Origin: Prorocentrum cordatum
Lineage: Eukaryota > Sar > Dinophyceae > Prorocentrales > Prorocentraceae
DNA length: 64,000 nucleotides
Direction of reading: 5' to 3'
NCBI GenBank assembly: GCA_963575745.1
Contig: CAUYUJ010019275.1
Coordinates: forward strand, 1-64,000
Under the pieces are notes generated by a model, which saw only the letters and a list, made by a program, of their open reading frames with translations, ran no database searches and was not told the DNA's origin. Shown piece by piece: positions 1 through 10,700 of this stretch. Within the stretch, counting starts at the first letter, position 1. Each line of letters opens with the position of its first letter. Both the position numbers and the translations under genes were made by a program.

Positions 1-1479
1 GGGCTGACGTGGGCTGACGCCTTTCGGTGCTGGGGGGAAGGGGGTGCTCGGGGGGGGAAGGGGCTCGGGAGGGCGGGGGGGGGAGGGGCGAGCTTCGCTC
101 TGGCGAAGAGAGGGGGGGGGCTGACGCGGGCTGACGTGGGGGGAGAGGGCCCTCCAGTGCCCCGACGCCCAGGCGCGGCCACCAGACGGCATCACACAAC
201 CACGGCGCCGCCATGCCGCCACGCTGGCGGCTGCGTCCTCTGCCTGGGGCCTCTCCCCGGGCCTCGGGTGGGGCCCCAGGCCGGCCCCAGGGAGGGTCGC
301 GACTGGGGGGTTCCCGACCGGGGAGGATCGCCACTGAGAGATGATGGGAGTCGCGACCGGAGAGGAATCGAGACCGGGGGAGGCTCGCTATGCGGGGGAC
401 GCTCGCTATGCGGGGGAGACCATATCCTAGTGTCCTCCCTCTTGCGTTTTTGTTGTTTTACAAATCGTTTTGGGAAAAACACCTAAATCCTGTTACGTTT
501 TTGAACCGTCTCCCCCTGGGCACCCACGGAGGGAGGAACAAGACGGGGACGAGGACTACCAGGAAGGAAAAGATGCCGGTGACGAGGGAAGAAGAGGAGG
601 GGGAGGAGGAGGAATAACAGAAACGCGCTGGGCTGCCCCCGACGGCAGCGGAATCGCCCCGGATCGGTGGCACTGGCCGGAGGCCACTACAATCCCCCCC
701 TGCGCACAGTAGGAACTCGACCACAAGAAACCTTCCACAAGAAACCCAACCCTGAGACTCCAAGGCGTCCATCGATTCTGGTGTTGGAACGTCGCGCTTT
801 CCATCGCAAAACCATCGAAACCCAAGAAACCCTGGGCACCCTGGAGGCAAGCAGGGTGTTCCTTGGCATGGGCCTCCAACTGTAACTGTCGTGCCATTTC
901 CAAACACCCCCCCTGCGTATAGGACGAGCGCAAGAGGAGGCCAAACTCGGACGAGGGTCAGCCGGGAATCTCCGAGAGCCCGCGGGTCCGGAGGATGCGT
1001 CTGGCGCCGGGGCCGCCCCCAAGCGCTCTGGAACGCTCTGTGAGAACATCCCTGATTGCTCTGGACTTTATGAGGGGGATGGGGAGGATTTGTTCCCCAC
1101 ATGTTTCGTGGGGTTCTGGTGTTCTTCCCTGCCGCGCCGCACCCGCGTTGACCTTCACCTCCTCCTCCCTCCCCCCCTTCTCACGCAGCGCAGCACAGCA
1201 CAGCACAGCACTGCACAGCACAGCTCAGCACAGCCCAGACTGCTCTGGACGTTATGAGGGGGATGGGGAGAATTATTTGTTTGAGCTCCACCTCACACAC
1301 TCCACACCACAGGCCATCGTCCACACGCGGGAGGGGCGAAACGATGACCTCCCCCGAGAAATGGACTGCTATAGCCCACCACGTCGGGAAGGTACGTTCA
1401 TCGAAAAGCCGTTCAGGCCCAGCTTCAAGCCAAACGCCCGATTCGGGAGTGACAGACATGGGGGGGCCACGCATCTCTT
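1..1479. other. Intergenic, no supportable gene; holds dispersed and tandem repeats
   Basis: GC-rich sequence without a credible reading frame. Positions 982-1050 are a diverged copy of a dispersed repeat also present at about 43026-43115 and 61264-61352 (GGCGGGTCTGGAGGATG start followed by runs of GGAACGCTCTGG-like words). A 32-nt segment with TGCTCTGGAC..TATGAGGGGGATGGGGAG occurs at 1057-1088 and again at 1241-1272, separated by a CACAG-type microsatellite (about 1185-1236). Overlapping frames in both directions have no domain-like composition. Confidence 0.6.
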
Positions 1480-2445
1480 TCAGAAAGTATGGACTCTCCC
1501 CCCGCATGTATAATACATACACGTTAAACAGACGGAAAGCAATCCTTCGCCATCACAACAGTCAAGCACAATCGGCTGGTGTCCAGCCTCTAACAACAAA
1601 TCACCAGTTAAACCTTTGATGCTAGGCTCACCGCGGCAATAACATCCGATGGGCCGAGAAACACTCCGAGCGGCACGCCAGCATCCAGAGCACAACCAGA
1701 ACCTGCCTTCCCAATGCCACTCGTGGCGAGGACCTGGTGGTGCCTTGGGCGTGGGCTGCGGCTTGAGCCGCACAACATCATTCAAATCGAGCCTGATGAA
1801 ACAATGGCATGGCATCGGCAACAAGCAAACAAGCAAGCCTAGATATGAGTTGCTGCCTGAAAAGTCTCTCGCGCTCGGCCTGCGATGGCTGGGGTGGCGC
1901 GAGGTGGCCTGTCGGGCGGCAGCGTCAGCTAGATCATTTCCAATATTGTGAGACGTCTGCTCTTCAGTTGAATCGGGTCGGTCAAGCTGGTGCCCTTTGA
2001 CCTTGATGGTGTCACCCGAGGCCAGACCCAGCGTTTGGAGCAAGAACCCAGCGCACGGGCGACGATCGGAGAGCTTGGCCATAATAGGCTCCAACGCTTG
2101 CCGAACAACATTCAAACATTCCGAGTAAATAAGGGACCCCTCGGCCCTACACCGGGCCGCCGAACAAAAGGCCGCAAATTCGGCAGCCTGAGGGGTCTGA
2201 GAGAAAACGTCCAGTAGAGGTCCCGAGATGGTAGCTAGATGGTTCCTTGGCCATCCAAGAGAACAACCGCCCAACCCGCCCTGGAGAGCTCTGGAGAGAT
2301 TTATTCCCCTAGAACAGGATCCGTCGACGAATCTGTGCCCATGGAGGCTCGCAGATGTACTACTGGGGTCACGGCACCAGTGGACCTGCAAACCAGTGTC
2401 ATCGCCGTCAGCGGTCGGCCTCGAAAAAACAGATCTCCTGGGTGT
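1480..2445 (-). pseudogene. Retroelement RNase H domain fragment with Cys-rich tail
   Basis: The minus-strand frame is open from the stop at 2446-2448 to 1480 and has no ATG at its upstream end, so it is a 5'-truncated remnant. The protein shows RNase H1-type signatures in order: FVDGS (first catalytic Asp), AAEFAAFCSA (Glu), IYSECLNVV at the place of the third acidic residue (Glu where Asp is usual), then GNDLADAAARQA (last Asp). A KVKGHQ segment precedes the GN..AD motif, as is normal. The C-terminal part carries Cys pairs (WLCSGC, VCLTC), the same layout as the tail of the LINE-B ORF2 in this window. No reverse transcriptase is found upstream; a (CT)n(AT)n microsatellite lies next to the broken end. 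Function when intact would be removal of RNA from cDNA:RNA hybrids during retrotransposition. The fragment is almost certainly dead. Confidence 0.7.
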
Positions 2446-2467
2446 TCATAAAGCCCACGGGGGAGAA

Positions 2468-2468
<1 letters not shown>

Positions 2469-2530
<62 letters not shown>

Positions 2531-2532
2531 TA
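2469..2532. repeat. (CT)n followed by (AT)n dinucleotide microsatellite
   Basis: About 23 CT units run directly into TATATATATATA. It marks the broken 5' side of the RNase H fragment. Confidence 0.95.
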
Positions 2533-4402
2533 AAATACTCGGCAGTGCCATTGGCTTCCGAGAATTCTTGAGCTCGCCATCGCTCGGACGCCCATTCCCC
2601 GTGCATGTTTCGATTTCGTGCGTGTTTTTTGTCCCAAATGATCAAGGAGGCTCCTCGATGGTCCTCGCCGAAGGAACAATGCACACGTCCGAGCGATGCC
2701 AAGGGAGGGGGCCGAAGACGTGGCTGTACTTACTGGATGTGCGTCTCTTCTCTGATCTTCGCAGGTCGGGCAGTGCCACAGACGATGGAGGATGTAAAGT
2801 GGGGGAGTGGGGAGGAGGAGACGAGCGTAGAGGGGGCCGCGTGTCCTCCCACCTACGGCGGCGGGGGCAAGGGCGGCGGGGCGCCAGGTGCGACCTCCGC
2901 GCCCAGCGTCATGTCGATGGCAGCGTCCAGCGCAGCCGAATTTATATCGGGCGGGGGGCTGGGTGCGACGGCGATGGTGACAGCAGAAAAGCAAGGATCA
3001 GAGTTCAGGCAGCTAGGCGGCTGGACGGGACCGAGGAACTGCGTAAAGCGGGGCGAGGAAGAGGGCGAGGGGCAAGCAACAGCACTGGCAGACGTCGCGA
3101 GCGAAGGACCAGGAGGGGGGAGAAAGGGCAGGTGCATATCAGACAGGGCAAAAGAGCGGCAGGGCTGGGGAGAGCACGCCACGCCAAGGTGGGCGAGGGC
3201 GGACGGGGGCAAGGGGGCACGGGGCAATCCGAACAAGGCTGCAGGGGTGCTGGACGGGCACTCGCTCAGAGGGCACCGCAGCCGTCCTCAGGGTCGAAGG
3301 AGACCATGCCCGTGAGCCCGACGATGCATTCCAGGGAGTCGTCGACTATGACTTCAATTGATAGGCACACCCCCGACCATAGAGCCTTTTTCAAGAGACA
3401 AGCCGTTTTTTTCTGATGCCCAAGAGGGCTGGATTTCTCGTTTTACCAACTTCGGTTTCTGGCTTGTGTTCAAGGCCATCTCCGCTACCATGAAAACCCA
3501 GACAGACGCATATAGCGGTCGACTGAGGCACTCGAATGGTATCTCCGCTACCATGGAAGTACTTTGTGAGCGCGACCTATCGCGCATATGCTTTACGTCC
3601 AGACCAGGAGGTCGTCTAAGACTTGAGCCGACACGAACAAGTCCTAGTGTAGCATCGCCGAGGCAAAAAATCCTCATCTGTTCCTCCTTCCTCCCCTCTT
3701 GTTGTTGAAGATCCTCTCGCCTCCTCTCTCGACCCTGTCGACTTCGGCTTCGTCCCCCGGGGCCCCTCTCAACACCTTTCGGGTGGTCGTTTCCATGGAT
3801 GTCTTCTTCCGCCTCAAAATCAGATCACGGATAAGAGCACGAGGAATGATGCTATGCATTTCTATGCTCGTACCGCTTGTATGCTTCATGCTACGCAATG
3901 GTGTAGGCACATGTGTTATGTTCGTCCGATCGTGCATGTGATTGTTCACTCTATCTCGTGCCGTGGTGTTCCACACTGTTGCGGCCCAAAGAGTCCCAAA
4001 TGTGATCGGTCATTTTATGTTTTCCAAGCCGTGGTGAGTTGAGCTGCTGGCTCCCACTCGAGCCACTTCGTTTTGCGAAACTCTACGTCCCGCCGACAGT
4101 CTTACTGTAAGCCGAAGGGTTATGCTGGCACGACCTCGCCAGGGGTAGGCCCATTCATCATCAGCCTTCTTATCCTCCTCCTCTGCCTTCTCTTCGTCTC
4201 CCTCCTCGCCGTTCGTCTTCTTCCTCCTTCCCCTCCTCCTCAGAGCGGGCCCAAATGCCCCCAGCGCGGGCGTGCCAATGCCAAAAGAGGGCAGAAGGCA
4301 ATCGCGACATTCGAAAGTGTAAAGACAATGTCGCGCCCTTCGAAAAGCCATTCTACCTCAGCGAATCCTGCGAAGATACTCTGACCGAGGCTCAGCGGTT
4401 CA
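2533..4402. other. Intergenic, nothing recognised
   Basis: Several overlapping frames exist on both strands (for example a 236-codon plus frame from 2605) but none shows a domain, a relict leader or credible amino-acid composition. A short direct repeat ATCTCCGCTACCATG occurs at about 3478 and 3541. The 3' flank of the zinc-ribbon gene (about 4100-4402) contains a pyrimidine-rich tract at 4165-4240. Confidence 0.5.
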
Positions 4403-6843
4403 TCAATCCTCTGGCGCACCCTCCGTGATCTCCTGTAGGTGATTCAGCAACTCCACGTACGGCGACTTCTTCATGCTGACGTTCTCCTTCAGAAACTGCT
4501 CCAAGATCGGCAGGCACACGGAAGCCAGGCTCTTTGAGCCGAGCAGCGACCAGCACAGGCCGTGCACCTCGGCACCGCCAAGAGCGACCTCCACGATCAT
4601 GAAATTCCCTGGGAGCAGGACGATCGACCGGGCTTGAGCTTCACCGCGATGCCGCCTTTCGTCTGGACCAAGTTGAAGAAGTCGGTCAAGCTCATGTTCA
4701 TCAGGGAGGTCCGCTTCGCCACCAGCGTGTCTGCAACCACGGCGTCGACGGGAAGTCCAGCCAGCGCCACCTCGCCCTCCAAGACGAAGCGAACCTGCGG
4801 CATGCAATACGGCGCATTGGATGGAGATCGAGTGCAAGTCCTTCGTGTGCTGCCAGAAGTTCACCGCCGTGAGGTCGTTCAACCATGGGCAGCCATCACG
4901 CGTCTGCCCGGGGCGCACCGAGGCGTCGACGATGGACGCGATGCTCGACTCCACGGTCTTCTTGGCGGAATCCTTGACGATGTACGCGGCGCTCGTGTGA
5001 TGAGTAGTCTTGGCCATCGCCGCCTTGACCCAAGCCTTCTGAGACCTGTAGTGCGCCAGCTCCACGATCGTCTTGACGCATTCCGTCGTCCTCTCGGACG
5101 GGATCAAGACTGCGCTGCCGTTCTTCATGAAATCCTGCTCAATGTTCCAGTGGATGCCGATGCCCGATGCCGCCTGATTCGCTTCACACTGGTGGTGGGC
5201 CCAGAACGCGGACGTGAGGGGCGATGCGAACTTCCCAGGGCTATCAACCAAGGCATTCTTGCTGTGCAGGTGCTTGGTCGCCTCCTTGTCCCTGTTCTCT
5301 GTCGCCTTCCGGGCACTCTTGCCGTAAGCCTTCATGTATGTGATCATGGTAGTGAGCTCAGTCACCAGGGTCTTGATCTCAGCGCCCTCTGACTTGCAAA
5401 ACATCTTGGCGGTGGCGATGATCTCACATTTCTTGCTCATGATGGCCTCCGCGCCGATGCTGACGTCCAGATTCGCAAGCACGTTCCTGATCTCCGTCTT
5501 CCTGTCCTCGGCCTTCGCCGAGTACGACCCGAACTTAACCTCGAAGGCGTCTGTCATATCCTTCAGCTCCTGCTTCCCCTCCGTGCCCAGGATGCCTCGA
5601 AGTTCTTCGCTCGCCTCCTGGTAGAACTTCGTCTTGAGATTCTCGACCTTGCTTTCGATGGTGGCGCACTGGCTGATGATGGCGGACTCCAGACCCATCT
5701 TGGCCACCGCGACAGAAGTCTTCGGCTTCTTGTTCGGAGATGGCTCAGGCGTGGGTTGCTCAGATGGCCTTGATTTCGCCGCGGCTGCTTCGATGATGCC
5801 CTTCTCCTGCTCGGCTAGGTCCTCGGCCTTCTTGGCGATCTGCGCGGTGATCGTCTTCATGACAGCCTTGTCGCTGATCATCCCCTCGTCGACCTTCACG
5901 CTGCCCTCGACGTCGTAGTCGTTCACCTCTGGCTGGTCCGTGTCGGGCTGCACCATGTAGTCCTTCTTGATCCCCTTCTCGCGGCGTGCCTGAAGATCCG
6001 TGCTCTCTGTCAGGAACTCGTCGAGGCCCTCCTTGCTGTCAATCATCTGAGCCTGCTTCAAGGCGTTCCTCAACTCGTCAGATACCGTGTTGTGCATGGC
6101 GACGCCGCCGAACTTACCGAGCAACCACTGGCCACGAAACTTGATCTTCTGTTTCTGAGGGTCCGCCAGAGCCTCGAGCCACAATGGTTTCGCACCTGCC
6201 TCATCCTCACAGCGCTTCAAGCCGATCTGCCTGAGGGCGAAGTCTTCGAACGTTTCGAAGAGGTCCAGCTCGTCTCGCGTCAAACTCTGAACCTTGCTGT
6301 GCTCGACGGAGCCCTTGACGTCTGCGAAGCTGCGCTTCCCATTGCTCGAGCCGTCCTTGGCCACCTGCTTCGCCTTTTGGGTGCGATGGCTGATTCGAAG
6401 GCGCGAATGCAGCGACAACTTCCGCTCCTGGTTCAAACACTGGCATCGGACCCCAAAAAAACAGCCCAGGGATTTCAGAGATCAATGTTATTTGTCGCAT
6501 GCGTTCGTGCCCATGGCCACCCACCCACCTTCTCGGCGCGGTAGAAGGCCACCTTCTCGTCTGGGGTCATTTTGTTGATGTTCGCCTTCACGTCCACGTC
6601 CTCATCAGTCAGTGGCTTCTTCGCATCCTTCTTCTTTTTGTACTCAGCAGTGCGCCTGGCTGCCGCCCGGTCAGTCGAGCTGCAAATATTGCACACCCTG
6701 CGCAAAGGATTGCGCGCGCCAGAGGGGTAAGACGTCGACATGGTAGTCGCTTCCTGGCACTTCATACACGTCAGCGCGAGAAGCTGCCCATGCGCGCCGG
6801 CGGCGGCGGCGGCTGGGGCATCGGTCGAGGATGCTGTGGCCAT
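4403..6843 (-). CDS. Unknown two-exon zinc-ribbon protein gene, retrocopy-like
   Basis: Exon 1 (6843-6529) starts at ATG 6843, 45 nt downstream of a relict spliced leader, and encodes 105 residues. Exon 2 (6427-4403) encodes about 674. The two join in phase across a GT-AG intron (6428-6528), giving roughly 779 residues. The N-terminus is Ala-rich and carries C26-x2-C29 and C51-x2-C54, a zinc-ribbon-like pair, then a Lys-rich stretch and the sequence KMTPDEKVAFYRAEK just before the junction. The middle is acidic and helical, with a probable coiled coil around the segment ESKVENLKTKFYQEASEELR. The body does not match a family I can name. Near the C-terminus the frame appears shifted between about 4818 and 4630: the alternative frame there encodes a natural-looking segment (PQVRFVLEGEVALAGLPVD), after which the original frame resumes. 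So the copy probably carries two compensating indels. Likely a conserved dinoflagellate protein; function unknown. Confidence 0.65.
6428..6528 (-). other. GT-AG intron of the zinc-ribbon gene (101 nt)
   Basis: Donor AAG|GTGGGTGG at 6529/6528 and acceptor AACCAG|GAGCGG at 6428/6427. Removing it joins two open frames in phase 0, whereas read-through meets a stop after 17 codons. An intron inside a leader-bearing gene is notable because retrocopies normally lack introns. Confidence 0.7.
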
Positions 6844-6887
6844 CGGTCGTATATTGCGAGTCCGATGCCGACTCGCCTGACTCGGGG

Positions 6888-6910
6888 CTTGAGCCAGAAT
6901 GGTCTACGGA
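6888..6910 (-). other. Relict dinoflagellate spliced leader (DinoSL)
   Basis: The minus strand matches the DinoSL with one inserted A and one T-to-C change (GTAGACCATTCTGGCTCAAG core). It ends 44 nt upstream of the ATG of the zinc-ribbon gene, in sense orientation, so it reads as a fossil of a trans-spliced mRNA 5' end. Confidence 0.85.
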
Positions 6911-6957
6911 TAGCCAGGGTCTTTCGGTTTAGTGTTCCTGTGTGGTCATGCCAGACG

Positions 6958-7073
6958 TGTCCTCCTCCTCCTCCACCCTCCTCCTCCTCCTCCTCCTGCT
7001 CCTCCTGCTCCTCCTCCTGCTCCTGCTCCTCCTCCTCCTCCGCCTTCTCCTCCTCCTTCTCTTCGCCGTTTGC
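6958..7073. repeat. (TCC)n microsatellite with TGC interruptions
   Basis: Imperfect CTC/TCC trinucleotide array about 50 bp upstream of the relict leader at 6888-6910. It spans the short gap between the methyltransferase gene and the zinc-ribbon gene. Confidence 0.95.
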
Positions 7074-7401
7074 TGTCAATCGTTTTCGACCCTGTCGCGT
7101 ATCGCTTCTCGCTTTCATTCAACGCTCACGTCTCGTCCGTAGTCATCTATCTAGCTCGCTTGCTTGCTCAAAGTGTTGCTCAAGGTGTTTTGGCACCATT
7201 ACTATTTCCTACTGGCGGCACAGAGGTCTCTGCGATCCAAGGCTAGAATCACACAGCGAAGGTTTCGCATCGAACGGCCGCCAAACAGAACGAGGCGAAA
7301 TCGGCAAACTGAGTCGATCGGGGCGCCCCGGGAGTCTCTGGCGCAATCGCGCCGCCTCAACTACACTAACGAATAATATCAGAAGCTCGGGCCATCAGCA
7401 G

Positions 7402-8607
7402 TTACGAAAGAGCTCGCAGCTCCTCCAGGCTCAAGCGCGAGGCATGGCCCTCCGTCACTATCCCGCTGTCCCAGACGGCCTGCAATACAGGAATGATCAC
7501 GGCGCCTACCATCGGCACAGGGAAGGCATTCCCGCATGCCTTAACCAGCGCCGCCTCGCCCAAGAAACGCGCCGCGTCAGGCCCATGGCCCTGCATCGCG
7601 AGCCTCTCCTCCGGTGCCAGAAAACGGTGGTACATCCGATCGACAGGGTCAAGGTCCAGGTCGGTGATGCTCGCCACGAACAGTTTGGCAGTCTTGGTGG
7701 TGAAGGTGGGCGCTTCGTCGTAGGCGATGTTTGGCTTCCACCCTTTGCCGAAACCTCTTTCCAAATCGAAGATGACGACCCTGGCTCCGCTCCGCCTCCC
7801 GTTTTGCACCTGCTCTAAGAGAACCCTCATGTAGTCTGCCAGGTTGCGGCGGAGCCGATCGTCCAAGTCGTCTGGCCCCAAGTTCGCGAGGCTGGGGTTG
7901 AGCAGATCCGCGAGGTCGACCTTGGGAAGCCGCTCAATGGGTAGCGGAGATGGAAGTGGCTGCCCTCTAAGAACATCCTTCCTGACGCCGACGACCCAGC
8001 ATCGCTTGCGCCTCTGAGGCGTCAGCGTCGCAGTATCCACCACGTGATAAGTCACGGAGAAGAAAGGGATGTGCTTCCTGAAGGAGTCGATCACGTAGTC
8101 GACGCAACGCTGAGAACCATGACCAGCTGAGGACTCTGACAAGATACCTGTAGCATTCTCCAGGGCGAAGAAGAGCAACTGACCGCGCGATGCAAGATGC
8201 ACGATCCACTCAATGAGCCTATCATACACGAGGCTGCGAACATCTTGGCAGCCCTTGCGCTTCCCGTTCGCAGCCCATGGAGGGCAAGGCGGCCCCCCGA
8301 TAAGCCCGTCGCAATCCTTAAGCCCAGCAAGAGGGAACTGCAGCAAGTCGCCCTCTCGCCCGCATCGGAAGTATCTCGCGAGGTTCTCGCCAAAAAAATG
8401 ATTCCACAGACCTCTGTAGCACTCGATCTTATCGAAGACGTTCACTGGTCTGTAGTTGATGCCCCACTCTCTAAGACAAACGTGAGTACTAAACATGCCT
8501 GCGCACGGCTCTGAGATCGAAAGCTCTCGTGCAAACCGCAACATCGGCCTGGGCTCTCCAGCTCTGTCGAAGCGAAGTGGGAGAGGCTCCAAGACAGGGA
8601 ACTCCAT
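7402..8607 (-). CDS. C5-cytosine DNA methyltransferase, leader-bearing retrocopy
   Basis: A complete 401-residue frame from ATG 8607 to TAA 7402-7404. All main C5-MTase motifs are visible in order: motif I SEPCAGMFST (residues 32-41, S-adenosylmethionine binding), motif IV GGPPCPPWAANGK (104-116) with the catalytic Cys108 in the Pro-Pro-Cys loop, motif VI ENATG (150-154), motif VIII TPQRRKRCWVVGVR (196-209), a target-recognition stretch around APTFTTKTAKLFV (299-311), and motifs IX/X RFLAPEERLAMQG and GNAFPVPMV (328-367). Length fits a stand-alone catalytic domain with no chromatin-reading modules, so it looks prokaryote- or transposon-like. It should methylate cytosine C5 in DNA. A relict DinoSL sits 44 nt upstream, marking an origin from a trans-spliced mRNA. 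Retrotransposon-carried DNMTs are known from Symbiodinium; no RT is fused to this one. No stop or frameshift is seen, so it may be functional. The next minus-strand gene begins 559 bp downstream. Confidence 0.93.
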   Translation of the reverse strand: MEFPVLEPLPLRFDRAGEPRPMLRFARELSISEPCAGMFSTHVCLREWGINYRPVNVFDKIECYRGLWNHFFGENLARYFRCGREGDLLQFPLAGLKDCDGLIGGPPCPPWAANGKRKGCQDVRSLVYDRLIEWIVHLASRGQLLFFALENATGILSESSAGHGSQRCVDYVIDSFRKHIPFFSVTYHVVDTATLTPQRRKRCWVVGVRKDVLRGQPLPSPLPIERLPKVDLADLLNPSLANLGPDDLDDRLRRNLADYMRVLLEQVQNGRRSGARVVIFDLERGFGKGWKPNIAYDEAPTFTTKTAKLFVASITDLDLDPVDRMYHRFLAPEERLAMQGHGPDAARFLGEAALVKACGNAFPVPMVGAVIIPVLQAVWDSGIVTEGHASRLSLEELRALS

Positions 8608-8650
8608 CGATGGGCGTGGCAGCCTGGAGCTGAGCGCAGTGCCTCAAACA

Positions 8651-8672
8651 TTTGAGCCCAAATGACTACGGA
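8651..8672 (-). other. Relict dinoflagellate spliced leader upstream of the methyltransferase
   Basis: Minus-strand match to the 22-nt DinoSL with three internal differences and the degenerate first base as T. It lies in sense orientation 44 nt before the methyltransferase ATG. Confidence 0.85.
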
Positions 8673-8807
8673 AGAGCGTGCCGACTCGCTTGTTCGTTTT
8701 AATGTCGCTTCTCTCTTGTCGACCTGATCTTGTTTAGTGCGATCGCTTGTTTATCGTATCCCCCCGTCTCTCATTTTCATTTGGATCCATAGCGAAGTGA
8801 GGATGGG

Positions 8808-8893
8808 CTTCTCCTCCTCCTCCTCCTCCTCCTCCCCCTCCTCCTCCCCCTCCCCCCTCCTCCCCCTCCTCCTACTCCTTCGGAGGAGGAGGA
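8808..8893. repeat. (TCC)n array ending in an inverted (GGA)n, hairpin-forming
   Basis: Imperfect TCC trinucleotides followed by CGGAGGAGGAGGAG, so the right end is complementary to the array. It lies about 140 bp upstream of the relict leader. Confidence 0.9.
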
Positions 8894-9073
8894 GCAATCG
8901 AGGGTCGGCAGAATGGGGGAAGTGCGAGGGCTGAGAAGGGGAATGTCAAGCTACGTAGCCAGGATGAGGAGGACAGAGGGCAGAATACGAAACAGACGAG
9001 GATCTGTGATATTCGGCACCCACCCCTTCCCACGAGCTACACTCATGAACACGAGTAGCAGCAATCCCTGGCC

Positions 9074-9523
9074 CTAACCTTTGCGGGAGACACGTGCTAA
9101 ACTGGCTGGCGAACGCACGATCCCTAACACCTTAAGCTGAGGAGTGGCCTCATCAGCCGGGCGCTTGCAAGGCTTGCAGCGCTCGACACAGGGGAAGGGT
9201 CTCACTCGGAAGCTCTCTACTGTCAGGACCTTGGAAATCTTTGGTGTCCATTCTCCGAGGCGAGCTGTTTTGACTTTGGTCCTGGGGGTTCTTGTCTTTC
9301 TCTGTGGCTCGGGATCGGGAACATCAAACAAATCGAAACGATCGCAAACATGCGGGCAATCCTGGCCGTTCTCGAACTCGCTCTTCGGCAAGTCCCGCCG
9401 GGCTGCAGCGACTGCCCCCTCGCTCTCCATGCCCGAAGTCATCTCTTCAAGAGTGGTGTGAGTGAAGATATCAGGAGGATCGTCGCTAGATATGCTGAGC
9501 ACGTCCGAATCATGCGCTGGCAT
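9074..9523 (-). CDS. Hypothetical 149-residue protein
   Basis: Open from ATG 9523 to a stop at 9074. The N-terminus is acidic and Ser/Asp-rich (DSDVLSISSDDPPDIF), followed by a basic middle (PQRKTRTPRTKVKTARLGEW) and a short Cys cluster CVERCKPCKRP. No known domain and no relict leader just upstream. It has the same orientation as its neighbours. It may be a real small gene, an exon of a larger one, or chance. The non-repetitive composition and long opening make coding plausible. Confidence 0.4.
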   Translation of the reverse strand: MPAHDSDVLSISSDDPPDIFTHTTLEEMTSGMESEGAVAAARRDLPKSEFENGQDCPHVCDRFDLFDVPDPEPQRKTRTPRTKVKTARLGEWTPKISKVLTVESFRVRPFPCVERCKPCKRPADEATPQLKVLGIVRSPASLARVSRKG

Positions 9524-9756
9524 TGAAGACGTCTGAAGTAAGGCTCACTCCCCAAGCCAAAACTGAAACTTGACGTCGAATGGCTACCTACTGTGAAGAT
9601 GTGGACTCACGGATGTATTTCAGCGCAGCCCCCTTGCAATTCATGGCTCTCTGCTCTGGGAGGCATCGTGTCACGAGGATTTGGGCCCCGGGGCCGCTTC
9701 GGGAGGCTTCGGACCTTGCGCCTCGACGTCGCCCATCGACGCCACGGCGGACGACG

Positions 9757-9967
9757 GCGGGACAACGGCGGGAGAGCGGCGGGACAGCGGCGGGACAGCG
9801 GCGGGACAACGGCAGGACAGCGGCGGGACAGCGGCGGGACAGCGGCGGGACAGCGGCGGGACAGTGGCGGGACAGTGGCGGGACAGCGGCGGGACAGCGG
9901 CGGGACAGTGGCGGGACAGCGGCGGGACAGCGGCGGGACAGCGGCGGGACATCGGCGGGACATCGGT
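9757..9967. repeat. 11-bp minisatellite, CAGCGGCGGGA
   Basis: About 19 copies of an 11-bp unit with A/T variants (CAGTGGCGGGA, CAACGGCGGGA). Because 11 is not a multiple of 3, every frame cycles through the same 11-residue pattern, which produces several long spurious open frames on both strands. Confidence 0.95.
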
Positions 9968-10700
9968 ACTGGGCGGCGTTTGAGCGTCGTCGTCGTCATC
10001 ATCTTAGGGGGAGCTGGGATCCTGCGCGCTCTAGTGGTCACCCGGGGAGGGGCAAGACGGCGTCAAGAGTGCCCAGCTGTGTGGCGCGGTACTGTGCGCA
10101 TATAGATTCGCTGAATTGCTATCCTTGTGGCCTCTGGGGGGCATGCTGAAACCTTTTTGGGATCCGACAGTGCCAGTGGACACACCCCCTGCGCGAAACG
10201 CCCTCAATTCATATCCATATAGCTGCCCATGGTGACTGACCGTGACGACGCTGGTGGTTACGACTGATAGCATGATGGTGCTTGCAGTGACTTCGTCTGC
10301 GGCGCTGATGCTAAGCTGTGCTAGCCTATGCTGAGCGATGCTAAGCTCTGGCGGTGGGAACGGCGATGTAGGTGATGACGCGCATATCTGCATCCGTGCG
10401 CTTGATGCTGGTGGTGGTGCTGATGGTGACTACGATGTCTGGGGTGCCGATCCTGAGGATGGTGACGCTAACGATGGTGATGAAGCTGATTGTGGTGAGT
10501 ACGGTGACGGAGGTGGTGATCATGATTCTGACAAGTGGGAAGTGTCGGAGGCCGGGAACAGGCTAGTGAACTATCAAAGGTGGGGGAGGATGGAGGCATT
10601 GCGGGCAGGATGGTGCCTACGTGATTTATGCGAATTGATATTGATGCTTTCCAGCATGCTCACGCCTTGAGGCTCAGTTCAATTGTATGTCAAGAGTACC
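9968..10700. other. Gap between minisatellite and gene, nothing recognised
   Basis: Contains TGCTGATGGTGAC-like degenerate words at about 10240-10520 (GATGGTGA/GCTGATG) but no credible frame. It includes the 3' flank of the large gene that ends at 10701. Confidence 0.5.

Noticed and set aside
2355-3416. 353-codon plus-strand frame
   Set aside because: It begins in the (CT)n tract, is Arg/Gly-rich without domains, and overlaps other equally open frames.
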